DNA of 64,000 nt from Mikania micrantha. Its lineage: Eukaryota; Streptophyta; Magnoliopsida; Asterales; Asteraceae. The notes below the pieces were generated by a model. It saw nothing but the letters and a program-made list of their open reading frames with translations. It was not told where the DNA came from and made no database searches. Where the stretch lies: contig CM018693.1 in the NCBI GenBank assembly GCA_009363875.1, positions 70,602,986 through 70,666,985 of the forward strand, read 5' to 3'. Of this stretch, positions 46,450 to 57,530 are shown in pieces (the stretch's first letter is position 1; each line of letters starts with the position of its first letter). A program made the translations under genes and the position numbers.

Positions 46450-46885
46450 CTATTCTTGGGCTACGTAATTGCTAAACATTGCTAGAGCAAAGCTTGTACC
46501 CATGCAATGAGATACGTGAAAGCTAAACTTTGAGAATGCTAAGGTTTATCTATATATGAGATACGTAAATGCCAAACATTGCTAGAGCAAGGCTTGTATC
46601 TGCATAAATGAGATATGTAAATGCTAAACTATGTGTGTGCACAGCTTGTGTCTATATATGAGATACGTAATTGCCAAACATTGCTAGAGTAAGGCTTGTA
46701 TCTGAATATATGAGATACGTAAATGCTAAACTATTCGGATGCTAAGCCCATACCAATTCATGAGATACATAGTGGCTAAACATTGCTAGAGCAAACCTTG
46801 TATGTAGACGTGGGCCACGTAAATGCTAAACATTGTTAGAGCAAAGCTTGCACACAAGCATGAGATTGGTGAAAGCTAAACTATG
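46450..46885 (+). repeat. ~50-bp array with two alternating unit types (LTR F)
   Basis: Units begin GAGATACGTAAATGC(T/C)AAAC. Type 1 continues attgctagagcaaggcttg, type 2 continues tatg...gctaagc or similar. They alternate, giving a ~100-base higher-order unit, about nine units in all. Confidence 0.8.
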
Positions 46886-47097
46886 ATTTGTGAAACAATT
46901 GTGTTTGTACAACTTACTCTAAAGCTAATCTACATGAATGCTATAAACTTGTAAACATTTAAATAGTACACTAAAGCTATGATGAAGACCGGTTTGGATG
47001 GTAGGTAAAATGCTTAATTATCATTAACAACAATGTCATATGTGGTTTAGTATGTGGTGGGATGGCATCTGGGCGGGTTGTAGGCTCGACCCTTTCG

Positions 47098-47118
47098 TAT
47101 GCCCTATATATAAGCATA
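47098..47118 (+). promoter_or_regulatory. Palindromic TATATATAAG box (LTR F)
   Basis: Identical in core and arms to the LTR A box at 9149, although the surrounding LTR is diverged. Confidence 0.58.
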
Positions 47119-47619
47119 CCGAATTGGATATTACATGTGATTTTAACGAGATTAAGGTTGTTACCGAAAGAGGTTTGCTAAAGCTATTTTCAACTTTTAA
47201 ACTATATGAACTCACCAACCATTGTGTTGACTTTGTTTTCTTACATGGTTTCTCAGGTGATGTACAAGAGTAAGCTAAGACTCAGGATTGCATGCTAGGA
47301 TGCTCAGTTAGAGGACCTAGTAGACTTTTGGGGAAGCACATATTTTGTTATGGATGCAAGTCACTTTTGATATCTTGTACAGATACAAGATAGAAACATT
47401 TGATTCTTTTGACAGGTTTACTTAGTTAAATTACCAAACATTGATATTGTAATTTAACTTTGTAATCCTAGTTTGATGCTTTATTGTGCTTTAGTTATTC
47501 TCAATGTTGATGCTATGTAAACAATCTGATCATCACGATTATCACTCACGATATCGCGCCCCGGGAACCTTCCGCCAGGCAGGAAACACGATCCATCCCG
47601 CCGGCTCGGGGTGTGACAG

Positions 47620-48160
47620 CTCGCACGCTTGAAGATGTTATACAGTTCAAATTCAGGGATGTCCGCTTGGTTCTCTCGACAGATTCAATATGAGTACAAG
47701 AAGAGGTGGGTTAACTTTAAGCCTTAGGAACCAGAAAGATATTACATGCCCGAGATCAATGCAGATACCCGCAGGCATAAGGTTATCCTGAAGGGGCTGC
47801 CTACGAGAGTCACGAGGAAGATTCCTTTGAGGAAGATGCGTCAAGATTTCTTGGACAGCTTGCGATGGTGGTATTATGATGGGCGTATTGGAGAGGGTGT
47901 AATAGTGCTTTGCAAAGACAAGAAGTGGGAGACTGAACATATCCTTGACTCGATGTGGTTGACGAATCTGTCACACAGTGATGTCAAAGCTCTTTACAGA
48001 CACCAGATTTTCTTTGATGTAGAAGACATGGAGCAAGCACTACAATTTATGAGGGTGATTCAGATATGTATTGTTTTTAGGATTCATGCTGGATTAGACT
48101 GTCAGACAAAGATTTCAAGAAAGATGCTGCAAAGTAAAGAACTAGGTGCAAGTGGGAGTA
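47620..48160 (+). pseudogene. Extra ORF C-terminus of a third SIRE-like copia
   Basis: A first piece (ARTLEDVIQFKFRDVRLV, from 47620) shifts frame to 47746-48189. The block FLDSLRWWYYDGRIGEGVIVLCKDKKW, then ILDSMWLTNLSHSDVKAL and QALQFMRVIQICIVFRIHAG matches in order the C-terminal block of the extra ORF at 25966-26300 (FKFWFYDENTSEAVILLRQEEKW, MLDPVWIVNCSKKYIDVL, MAVQFQTIARMCYTLGIHSG). This is clear homology at low identity. A polypurine tract and LTR follow, confirming that the protein sits at the 3' end of the element. Confidence 0.82.
48150..48158 (+). other. Polypurine tract
   Basis: aagtgggag, just before the LTR start at 48161. Confidence 0.75.
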
Positions 48161-48655
48161 TGTTGGTGCATGAAATGTCCCTAGTTTAGTTTTGTATGAT
48201 CTATGATGTATAAAGTTTATGTTATTAATGAAATGAATCTTTCTATATTGTTCTTATTGTTTATTATAGTTTCTATGTGTTTGATTATTTTTAACTTTGA
48301 TAATATATGTGTTATAGACCCTTTCGGACGAATGACTCTAAGAATGAAGTCATTCGCCGAAAGAGTTGCTTCGGCCACTCATTCAGCCGAAAGAGTACAG
48401 TCTATAAATACTAGTTCAAACAGATTCAAACCTAACTTTCTCGAGCCCTCCTTCTTACCAGAGCACTCTAGTGTCAAACCCTAGAAGTTCTGAGCGGTTC
48501 TTTCCTGTCCAAGTTCGATTCTCATCCCGTGGTCTTTGATCTTGCTTCAAATGTTCATCCTTCACCTTTGAATCACCATGGGTGCTGTTGGTTTCGATTG
48601 GTAAACCCTGAAATAGGATTCCGCACTACTCCAGAGGCTGTCGAGCAGATCTCCA
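48161..48655 (+). mobile_element. 3' LTR of third SIRE-like copia, 3' truncated
   Basis: TGTTGGTGCATGAAATG start, TATA candidate TCTATAAATA at 48401, and CATTCGCCGAAAGAG-type inverted words upstream of it (48335-48395). The right end runs into the LTR of the minus-strand chromovirus near 48655; the limit is approximate. Confidence 0.75.
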
Positions 48656-50420
48656 TTGGAACCGGGTTGTTTCCGGGCTCCTACTTGGTCCTACAAGATA
48701 CTACCCATCGGTACATATCTTAGTGCCTCATTGTCTTAATGTCTATCACTACATTAAGAAGTTCTGGAAACAGATAACAAACATTACACCAAGGGGAGTT
48801 GCATGCTCCCGGCAAATGAATTGTCAGCCGATAGTACTATCATTGTTTTCTGTTCGGCCCCACATGGGTTCACTAGATACAGTTCGGAAATGAGGACTTT
48901 TAAGTTCTGTGATAGGGTTCTGTTCTACAGGCAAAATCCCCTGAAATCCACAAGTTCTCAACAAATCACATGAAATCACATAGATAATAGTGACACATAT
49001 CATATGTTCCTATAAAGTTCTACAGAAAAGCCCAGATGTTTATAAAACATTAAAAAGAAAATGGGTTGTACGAAACTCACCTGATAACTTACAAGTAGCA
49101 GAATGTCACACAACTGATAGTAATAGGGTGATTATGCATTTATTTATGTTTAATGAGTTATTTATGTTTTAACTTACTCATTAGATCTTTCTGAATGTCC
49201 AATTTCAAAGACATTGCCTTAACAGTCATCAAACCGATATTAAATATTTAATTAGTTACTTTAGTGTTATATCATACAATGTATGATAATGTAGGAACCT
49301 ATACTGATTCAGGTTCCTAATACAAGGTTGATGACCAATTTGATTAATCTATTAAACTCAGGTAATCCAGATAGTTAATGTTGTTGATTATGATGCTAAA
49401 ACAGTTTCTAGACGGATTTATGGCTTAGGAATGATCAATCCTTGTTATTAATTACCCAAATATCATGAAATATCACAATGTAGCATTAGAATAGGTTTAA
49501 TAAACATGTTTAACATACTAATCTAACTGTTATCAAATAATTGTTCCAATGTGTATGTTAATGATTGTGATTAGTTTAAAACACTTGGATTTAATCTTGC
49601 ATTTCAAAGATTAATAAAACTAATCACCTACATTGTCACAATCAAATGGTTTAAACCATTATAACCATTGTTATAATCCCATGCAAACCGGGCATTACAA
49701 CGGATCATAACAAGGATTTACCCGTTAACATATCGAGTTCTTCGTTTATAATCAATCCTAACCATCATCTAGGCAATAATCAACAACCCTAAATATATAA
49801 TTACGTTCAAATAGAAGATCTAATCAATCATTATCTAACTAGACGGTTAAAACGCACCGTTACCTAATCAGACGGAGTTTTGACTACACAACGACGATCA
49901 GAACTTGTAAACACGATCCCTGGCACAATTCGTGGGTTCTAGCACCTTTAAAATGAATATTGGATGGTGAAAATGGGTTTTTGGTCGTCTGAGAATCGAG
50001 CTAAAGTGAAAGAAAACAATTTGGATGAATTCTGCATGAAAAACTGAGTTTTGTTCTGATCCACCGCCTCAATACCTGCCAGGCGCACTTTCCCACGTGG
50101 CCGCTTGGCCCGGGGCGTACCGCGCGGATGGCCAAAGGGTTGCAGATCTTTTTGTGACCTCCAGGCGTATCGCCTAGAGTGAGGGTCTCATGCTAGGCGT
50201 ACCGCCTAGCAGCGTTTTTCTCAAATTTTTCGGATGTTTCTTCCTTTCGCGATTCCGGACAATCCGTAGCTCCGTTTCACGCATGGTTTTCTCCTATATT
50301 CCTCATTTCTTGCATATTATCAACTTAAAATAATTACAATTGCTAAATCAATGTGGATCTCAAGCATGACCAAATGTGCTCACATCATTGATGACGAAAT
50401 TCTCAAATGCAATTGTCACA
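48655..50420 (-). mobile_element. 3' LTR of minus-strand chromovirus 2, truncated
   Basis: Homologous to 57900-59598. The inner end is ...GCAATTGTCACA at 50420. About 370 bases of the outer end are missing. Relative to the other LTR it has an extra copy of the GCGTACCGCCTAG segment and 28 bases near 50228-50256. Confidence 0.85.
50085..50215 (-). repeat. GC-rich GGCGTACCGC palindrome block
   Basis: Four related words, CAGGCGCACT, GGGGCGTACCGCGCGG, CAGGCGTATCGCCTAG and TAGGCGTACCGCCTAG, occur in an otherwise AT-rich LTR. The last two are near-perfect palindromes. Confidence 0.7.
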
Positions 50421-50432
50421 GTCTCCTCCTGT
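50421..50432 (-). other. Polypurine tract of chromovirus 2
   Basis: The minus strand reads caggaggagac just before the LTR. Confidence 0.75.
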
Positions 50433-50454
50433 TAGAGAAATTTCGTCCCGAAAT

Positions 50455-53310
50455 TTAGTGAAGACTTACTTGATGACAATCGTTTATGAGAATGAATGTG
50501 GGTATTTTATTTTCATATGATCTTCTCGTTCCCACGTATACTCAGACCCACGTTGTGAATGCCGTCGAACTTTAACGATTGGTATGCGACTATGTTTTAA
50601 TACTTTAACCTCTCGATCCATCACCTCGACTAGTTCTTCACTAAATTGAAGTTTTTCATCAATTTGGATCTCTTCAAGAGGTACGCTTAGTGATTCAACA
50701 GTTAGGCATTTCTTCAGATTTGATATATGGAAAACATCATGAATGTTACTGAGTTAAGGAGGTCACTCAAGTCTGTAGGCTACTGATCCGATTCGTTCAA
50801 GAATTTTGAATGGTCCTACAAATCTTGATGAGAGTTTACCTCGCTTTCCAAATCTGAAAATGCCCTTCCAAGGTGAAAATTTCAACATTACTCTATCACC
50901 TATTTGGAATTCTAAAGGTCTACGACGGTTATCAGCATAACTCTTTTGACGATCACGAGCAGTTTTAATTCGTTCTTGAATGAGTACGATCTTATCAGTT
51001 GTTTCTTGAATGAATTCTGGGCCTATGATCTAACTTTCACCTATTTATGACCAACAGATAGGTGATCTACACTTACGTCCATAAAGTGCTTCGAATGGAG
51101 CGCATTGAATACTGGTATGGTAGCTGTTATTGTATGAGAATTCAACAACTGGAAGATGAATATCCCAGCTACCTCCAAAATCAATCACACAACTTCTGAG
51201 CATGTCTTAAAGAGTTTGATTCGTTCGTTCAGTCTGCCCATCCGTTTGTGGATGATACGCTATGCTCATATTGATTTATGTGCCTAGAGCATTCTGAAGA
51301 GTTTGCCAAAATCGTGACATAAATCGACTATCTCTGTCAAAAATGATAGAGATTGGTACTCCATGTCGAGATACAATCTCATTAACATAGATTTTAGCTA
51401 GTTGATCCATGGTATAATCTACTCGGATGGGCAAGAAATGCGCACATTTAGAAAGGCGATCAACAATAACCCATATAGAGTCATGATTACGTGATGTTCT
51501 GGGTAATTTAGTAATAAAATCCATAGAGATCTGATCCCATTTCCATATGGGAATCCCAGGTTGTTGCAATAACCCAGAAGGTCGTTGATGTTCAGCCTTA
51601 ACTTTGAGACATGTTAAACATCGATCCACGTATTCTACTTTGTGTTTCTTCATTCCAGGCCACCAGTAAAAATCTCTAAGATCTTTATACATTTTATCAG
51701 CATCTGGATGAATAGAATACCAGGATTTGTGCGCCTCATCCAAGATAATTGTTCTGGAGTTACCGAATAAAGGAACCCAAATTCGGCTTTTGAAATACAA
51801 CACTCCATCAATCTTAGTTTCGAGTTGCTTGTCTAATCCTCTTAAGTCCTCAGCAGGGTAGTTCGTTGCTTGTAAAGCTTGTTGCTGAGCTTCTCTAATT
51901 TGAGGAATTAGACTGGTTCGAATAGTCATTCCTAACGCTTTCACACGTAAAGGTTTGACTCGTTCTTTGCGACTTAAAGCATCGGATACGACATTCGCTT
52001 TACCTGGATGATAACAAATTTCACAGTCATAGTCATTTAAAAGTTCTACCCACTGCCTCTGTCGCATGTTCAACATTTTCTGATCTAGAATGTGTTGAAG
52101 ACTTTTGTGATCAGTGTATACAATACACTTTGTTCCGTATAGATAGTGTCTCCAAATCTTGAGTGCATATACCACTGCACCCAGTTCTAGATCATGAGTG
52201 GGATAGTTCTTCTCATTACTTTCAGTTGTCGAGAAGCGTAAGCAATTACCTTATCCTTCTGCATCAACACACACCCAAGACTTTGATGAGAAGCATCACA
52301 GTTGACTGTGAAATTATCCGTGCCTTCCGGTAATGCCAAGATAGGTGCATTGCAGAGTTTGTGTTTCAACAGTTGGAATGCCTCCTCCTGTTGAGAACCC
52401 CATATAAACGGTTTATTTTTCTGTGTCAATGTTGTCAGTGGCAAGGCTATCTTTGAAAAATTCTTGATAAATCGACGATAATAACCTGCCTGTCCTGAGA
52501 ATTGACGTATTTCAGTTGGGGTTCGTGGTGTTTCCCATTGCTTCACAACTTTAATTTTACTAGGATCCACATGAATACCATTTTCATTCACTACGTGCCC
52601 AAGAAATTGAACTTCCCGTAACCAAAACTCACACTTTGAAAATTTGGCATATAATTTCTCACGTGCCAAGAGTTCTATGATCAGTTACAAGTGTTGAGCA
52701 TGTTCTTGTTGGTTTCGAGAATAAATGAGAATAACATCAATAAACACAATCACAAACTTATCCAAATAAGGCCTACAAACTCGATTCATCAGATCCATGA
52801 AAACCGCAGGTGCATTTGTTAATCCAAACGGCATTACTAAAAATTCATAATGCCCATATCGAGTTCTGAAAGCAGTTTTAGGAACATCCTCATCATGAAT
52901 TCGTAACTGATGATATCCGGATCTTAAATCGTTTTTCTAAAAATAAGTAGCAACTTGGAGTTGATCAAACAAATCGTCTATACGTGGTAATGGATAATGG
53001 TTTTTGATTGTCAGTTTATTGAGTTCTCTGTAGTCAATGCACATCCTGAATGAACCATCTTTCTTTTTTCACAAAAAGAATTGGTGCACCCTAGGGGGAG
53101 AAACTAGGTTTGATAAAACCTGTCTAACAGTTCTTGTAGTTGACCTGAAAGCTCTTGCATCTCTGAGGGTGCTAACCGATAAGGGGCTTTAGGTACAGGT
53201 GCTGCACCTGGAATCAAGTCAATACGAAATTCAACTTGTCTCACTGGGGGTAATCCTGATATATCCTCAGGAAAGACTTAAGGAAAATCCTTAACTACCG
53301 GAATATCTTT
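50455..53310 (-). pseudogene. Chromovirus 2 pol: RT, RNase H, integrase, chromodomain
   Basis: Pieces from right to left: RT start (about 53190-52670, several shifts), RT connection and RNase H (52669-52187, with KFSKCEFWLREVQFLGHVV and FTVNCDASHQSLGCVLMQ), RNase H end and integrase (52175-51276, with YTDHKSLQHILDQKMLN, zinc region, MDFITKLPRTSRNHDSIW), then integrase end and chromodomain to about 50460 (broken). The RT catalytic box reads FIDVILIYS at about 52727-52745, so the second aspartate is changed to valine. The integrase SDRD box reads FDRDSRF. It is dead. Confidence 0.88.
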
Positions 53311-53395
53311 GATATGTTTTTTGCGCAGAACAGTTCTCAATTACATGTGCCAGAAAGGCCTGACAACCTTTCTGTAAACATTTCTAAGTTTGCAT

Positions 53396-53800
53396 TCAAG
53401 AAATGATACCAAATTTCCGACCAGCTCGTTCTCCTTGAACTATCAGTGTAGTACCATAGAGTAATGGAATACGGATCACCTTGTTTTGACATACAACTTC
53501 CGCTTGGTTATCAGAAAGCCAGTCCATACCGACAACAACATCAAAACTCCCAAGCTCAATAGGAAGTAAATTGATATTAAACAGGTGATCATTTAGATTC
53601 AAGGAACACCCTTGAATGACACTGTTAGTTTTGATTAACTTTCCATTAGCAAGTTCAATGACATAAGGAGTTTCTAGATCTACCGTAGGCAATGAAAGTA
53701 ATGATGCAAATTCAGGAGAGATAAAACTCTTATCTGCCCCTGTAACAAATAGAACTGTTGCGTATAGATTATTAAGAAGAAACGTACCAGTGACAATGTT
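53396..53800 (-). pseudogene. Chromovirus 2 protease, active-site Asp lost
   Basis: The blocks VTGADKSFISPEF, LETPYVIELANGK and LGSFDVVVGMDWLS match the Tekay protease at 17211-17504. The catalytic triplet DTG reads VTG (valine codon at 53744-53746). A frameshift separates it from gag. Confidence 0.85.
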
Positions 53801-55236
53801 AGCATCATGCCTTGCCTCGGTTGCACCAATCTGAAAAGCTCTCCCCTAGCTTCATTTCCCGGATTGGTGTTGTTATTGTTCGAGCAGTTTCTCATGAAGT
53901 GGTCAGGACTTCCACACTTGAAGCATGACCGGTTGGTTTGAGTGGTTTGTCGTGGTGCTTGGTTTAATGGTTGAGCAGGAAAGTTGCAATATTTAGCATA
54001 GTGTCCTACTCGATTACAGTTCAGACAAACAGGACATGGTCCTGTGTGATGGAATGGACACTTGTTGCATTTGGGCGCCTGCCCAGTGTAAACTTTCCTC
54101 TCAGGACCAGTTGCACCATAGTTTTTCACCGTTGTTTTGTGCTGACTGGTCTCAACTGGAGTTTTCGTTTTGTTTTTCCCAAACCACTTTCGTTTGGTAC
54201 CTTTTCAAACATTCGAGGTACTGACATCACTACGGCCCACCACCGTCTGAGTTTTTACGATCAAAGTACCACTCCTTACCGCCTCATTGGTAAGCTTAGT
54301 GATCAACAGAATTGTTCGTTTAAGAGTTGTTGGTTCAGCTGCAGTTACCATTCCCCGAATCTGGAGAACCAGACCCTTGATATACTTATCAAACAAAGTT
54401 GCTTCCATAGGAAACATATTGGGAAGTAAGTAAGTAAGTTCATGAAACCGATCGGTATAAGCTAAACAATCAGCACCGATCATCGAATGATTCCAGAATT
54501 CCTCCTAGAGTTTTTGAATCTCAGTGATTGGGCAGTACTCTGACATAATCAGAGTTTTGAAATCGTTCCAACTCAGTGAATCAACTGTAGCTGAGCCCAA
54601 GGTTTTAGCCTGGGTATTCCACCAGGTTAAAGCTGATTCTTTAAGAGAACAATAATCATAAGACACCTTATGCTCCGGCAGACATTGGCTGATCTTAAGT
54701 TTTGTTTCCATCTCCTCAATCCACCTTATGAGCCCAGCCGCTCCTTCTTTTCCTGTAAAAGTAGGAGGGTTGCAGGAAGCAAAGTACTTATAAGTACATC
54801 CTTGCTGTGGTGGATCAGGAGCAGTTTTTTTTGTGGTTGTTGTACCCGTGGTATTATGAGTTTCTACGTGGCCACCAGTAGCATTATGTTCCATATGCTT
54901 GTGGTCCCCACCAGAACCCGTCGTGACATGTGGTTGGTGTTGTGTGAAAACACCACAAGCTGATAGCTGTTCTCTTACTATTCGTGCTATCATTGCATCA
55001 TTCAGTTCAGATCCACTTGCACCATCGGGTGGAACAGTGTTCACTTCAGGGTTCACAGGTGGAACAATATTTGTCTCCAGATTTTTAGGTGGAATCATGT
55101 TCGCTCCCGGATTGACATGTAGATCCGGATTTGATTCTATGTTCACAGGTGGGACTTGATTCAGTTCGGGGTTTGCGTTATTCCTGCCAGCTTTCTTGGC
55201 TAGTCGACCTCGTTTCGGAGCCATCGTTCTACTCAT
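53800..55236 (-). pseudogene. Chromovirus 2 gag
   Basis: ATG at 55236 or 55224 (MAPKRGR). The N-terminal region holds repeated NPE/NxVPPxN words (about 55190-55030). The gag core is TYKYFASCNPPTFTGKEGAA, LIRWIEEMETKL and ALTWWNTQ. The second part is YTDRFHELTYLLPNMFP. The knuckles are CLNCNRVGHYAKYC (about 54025-53985) and CFKCGSPDHFMRNC (about 53925-53885). One frame from 55236 to about 53820, with a stop at 54505-54507 and one near 54200. Confidence 0.88.
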
Positions 55237-55540
55237 ATGCAGACAAACTCAGGTCAGTTCAAGAATAAAAAAAATAACCCTTATTCAATCACATTAATTC
55301 ACCCATATTCAGTCATACTGAAAATTTATGTCGAAATGTGATTATAATAAATATAGTATAACTACATTGATATAGTTCAGACATGTTCTCAGTACACAGA
55401 AATCACACAAATGTTCGTAGTTATACTCAGGCCTGTTATTTCAAAAACATGTTAAAATATTACACAGCTCACAGCATTGTAATATAGATATGTTATTACC
55501 CATGATTTTGATATATTAACATACAGGACACTGATAAGTT

Positions 55541-56123
55541 CTCATACAAAAATGTTCACATACAATTCTTTGGTACATTGCCACACCGGCAATAGATATG
55601 TTCTCGTACAAAAATGTTCTCATAGTTCTGTGATACATTGCCATACAAGCAATAGATATGTTCACACACAAGAATGTTCTCATAGTTCTGTGATACATTG
55701 CCATACAGACAATAGATATGTTCGCACACAAGAATGTTCTCATAGTTCTGTGATACATTGCCATACAGACAATAGATATGTTCACACACAAAACTGTTCT
55801 CATAGTTCTGTGATACATTGCCATAGAGACAATAGATATGTTCGCACACAAGAATGTTCTCATAGTTCTGTGATACATTGCCATACAGACAATAGATATG
55901 TTCACACACAAAACTGTTCTCATAGTTCTGTGATACATTGCCATAGAGACAATAGATATGTTCGCACACAAAATGTTCTCATAGTTCTGTTATACATTGC
56001 CATACAGGCAATAGATATGTTTGCACACAAGAATGTTCTCATAGTTCTGTGATACATTGCCATAGAGACAGTAGATATGTTCGCACACAAGAATGTTCTC
56101 ATAGTTTTGATTATAGTTCATAC
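55541..56123 (-). repeat. 60-bp tandem array, ~9.5 copies
   Basis: The unit is catagttctgtgatacattg... with a period of exactly 60 bases (one copy 59). Units alternate between ttcgcacacaagaatg and ttcacacacaaaactg; 55721-55840 and 55841-55960 are identical 120-base dimers. It lies between the upstream ORF and gag. Open frames on both strands arise because 60 is a multiple of three. Confidence 0.95.
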
Positions 56124-56398
56124 AAGTTTGACATTGTTACTTAGTTCATACATCACGAACATAACAAATTACACACATAGATATACAAAAACAACCATTT
56201 TATTATTATGGTATAAGTTTTATACAACCATAACGTTTTGATACAGAGGCTGCCAGAAAACCATAACATTACAACTAGCTACCGGGGATCTATTTTACAT
56301 CCAAAACATCCCCCAACTTCACAAATCCTCAACCTATCCATTTGTTACTCATGATATATACAATGATGATCCCAAAACATGCACACCCATATAATACC

Positions 56399-57178
56399 TT
56401 AACGTAGAAAGTACGGTAAACATGCCATCACGATGGCTATAGTTGCCAGCACTATAACCAATGCTAACATCCTCGCCTCCAAGCTCAGCCTCCTCACACC
56501 CTCTATCACTCTCACAGCTCTCGCCCTCACAACCTCAACATACTGCCAAAATAGAACCATCATCACATGCATCATGGTCTGTCTTATCCTGTCCTCTATA
56601 ATCGTCCTCCATGCTCTAGTGTCGGCCTCAAGCATCTCAAGCTGCTCTACGAAAGTCAGGTGAGCCACACGTGTCTCAGTCAGGGTAGTACGGGTCTCCT
56701 GTAGGGAACCATAAGACTGTCTCAGCTCTAAACGAGTACTCTGCAAGTCTAAAGTGACCTGCTGCAGCTGAGCTCTCATCTCAGCCTGTCTAGAAGACTG
56801 ACCCACCTCGTGAGTAGACTCTGGAACATCCCTAGGGGCAAGCTGACGCCTAGGTGGTAAACCTGTGGTTTTGCGGGCCTGTCCCCACATCCTCCTAATC
56901 CCAGTGTAAACCGGGACTCTATGGGGTGATGGGCTTCTAGCCCGATGGTCAGCAGAGGTATCATCAGATACCTCTGGACGTGGTGGTGGTGTACGTGGTG
57001 CATGGGGTGGAGTCTTTTGTATTAGTGGTGGTGTGTGTGAAACCTAAGGTACTGCTAGAGATGCTGCAGAAGATGCTTCTGATGGATCCGAATCAAAACT
57101 TGAGCTAGGACTAGGCGTATCGTCCAGAATCACATATGGAATCTGCCTATAGATATAACGATCACATGGGTTAACCAT
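56399..57178 (-). pseudogene. Extra ORF between PBS and gag: coiled coil plus membrane helix
   Basis: ATG at 57178 (MVNPCDRYIYRQIPYVILDD). One frame of 260 codons to TAA at 56399, with a single TAG at 57044-57046 (codon 45). Residues 20-90 are rich in S, P and T, including PPLIQKTPPHAPRTPPPRP. Residues about 135-200 form a heptad-like, charged stretch (QLQQVTLDLQSTRLELRQ, LTFVEQLEMLEAD). The last ~25 residues, MLALVIVLATIAIVMACLPYF, form a membrane helix followed by a short LR tail. I do not recognise the family. It has no resemblance to Gag or Pol. Only one nonsense change in 780 bases, while pol is badly broken, suggests a real protein lost recently. Location inside the 5' leader would place it on the genomic RNA. 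Confidence 0.62.
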
Positions 57179-57511
57179 TGTTGTACAAACAAAATTTTCT
57201 GATCAGTACCATGAAATAAATATTGAATAATCATATTCAACATAAACATGATATGACATCCCTTCCTATCTCAAAGCAGCTACTCGTCCTTATAGTTATT
57301 ATTGTTCTGCTTGCATTGAAATTCACTAGAATGCACATGTGGTGCGAATTTCAGTTATGCTGGCCACTCATAACTGGAATTCGTACCATCTGATTATCCT
57401 GGCTTAATTCAAAACATGTTTTGTTCATTAGTTATGTTCGGTGCTCTCTGTGTCACTATACGAGCCTGTGGTTATAGTCTACGTCTCTAAGTCCACCTAA
57501 ATTCTATAACA

Positions 57512-57526
57512 TGTGGCTCTGATACC
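57512..57526 (-). other. Primer binding site of chromovirus 2
   Basis: The minus strand reads TGGTATCAGAGCCAC, four bases inside the LTR end at 57531. Confidence 0.9.
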
Positions 57527-57530
57527 ACCC

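Larger units (their letters stand above)
46080..47256 (+). other. Predicted LTR intron in LTR F
   Basis: Donor AAG|GTGAGT, acceptor GTTTTCTTACATGGTTTCTCAG, 1,177 bp. The repeat content is unrelated to LTRs A-C, but length and both splice signals are kept. Confidence 0.45.
45600..47619 (+). mobile_element. LTR F: gypsy LTR, 5' truncated
   Basis: + orientation. It has a TTATAAGC box (45971), AAG|GTGAGT (GT at 46080), a GGGACTGAGAAGCATG block, two tandem arrays, the palindromic TATATATAAG box (47098-47118), the acceptor TTTCTCAG ending at 47256 and the end CTCGGGGTGTGACA at 47619. No primer site follows: the next sequence is the copia extra ORF. The left border near 45600 is not sharp. The subfamily is distinct from A-C. 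Confidence 0.8.

Noticed and set aside
41051..48655. 5' LTR at 41051 and 3' LTR at 48161 as ends of one copia element
   Set aside because: The two LTRs are of different families (TGTTAGGACA with GGTTCG words versus TGTTGGTGCA with CATTCG words), so at least two elements are involved.
55516..56102. Open frames of 137-166 codons on both strands across the 60-bp array
   Set aside because: Period 60 is a multiple of three, so any stop-free unit gives long frames on both strands. No domain and no codon bias were seen.
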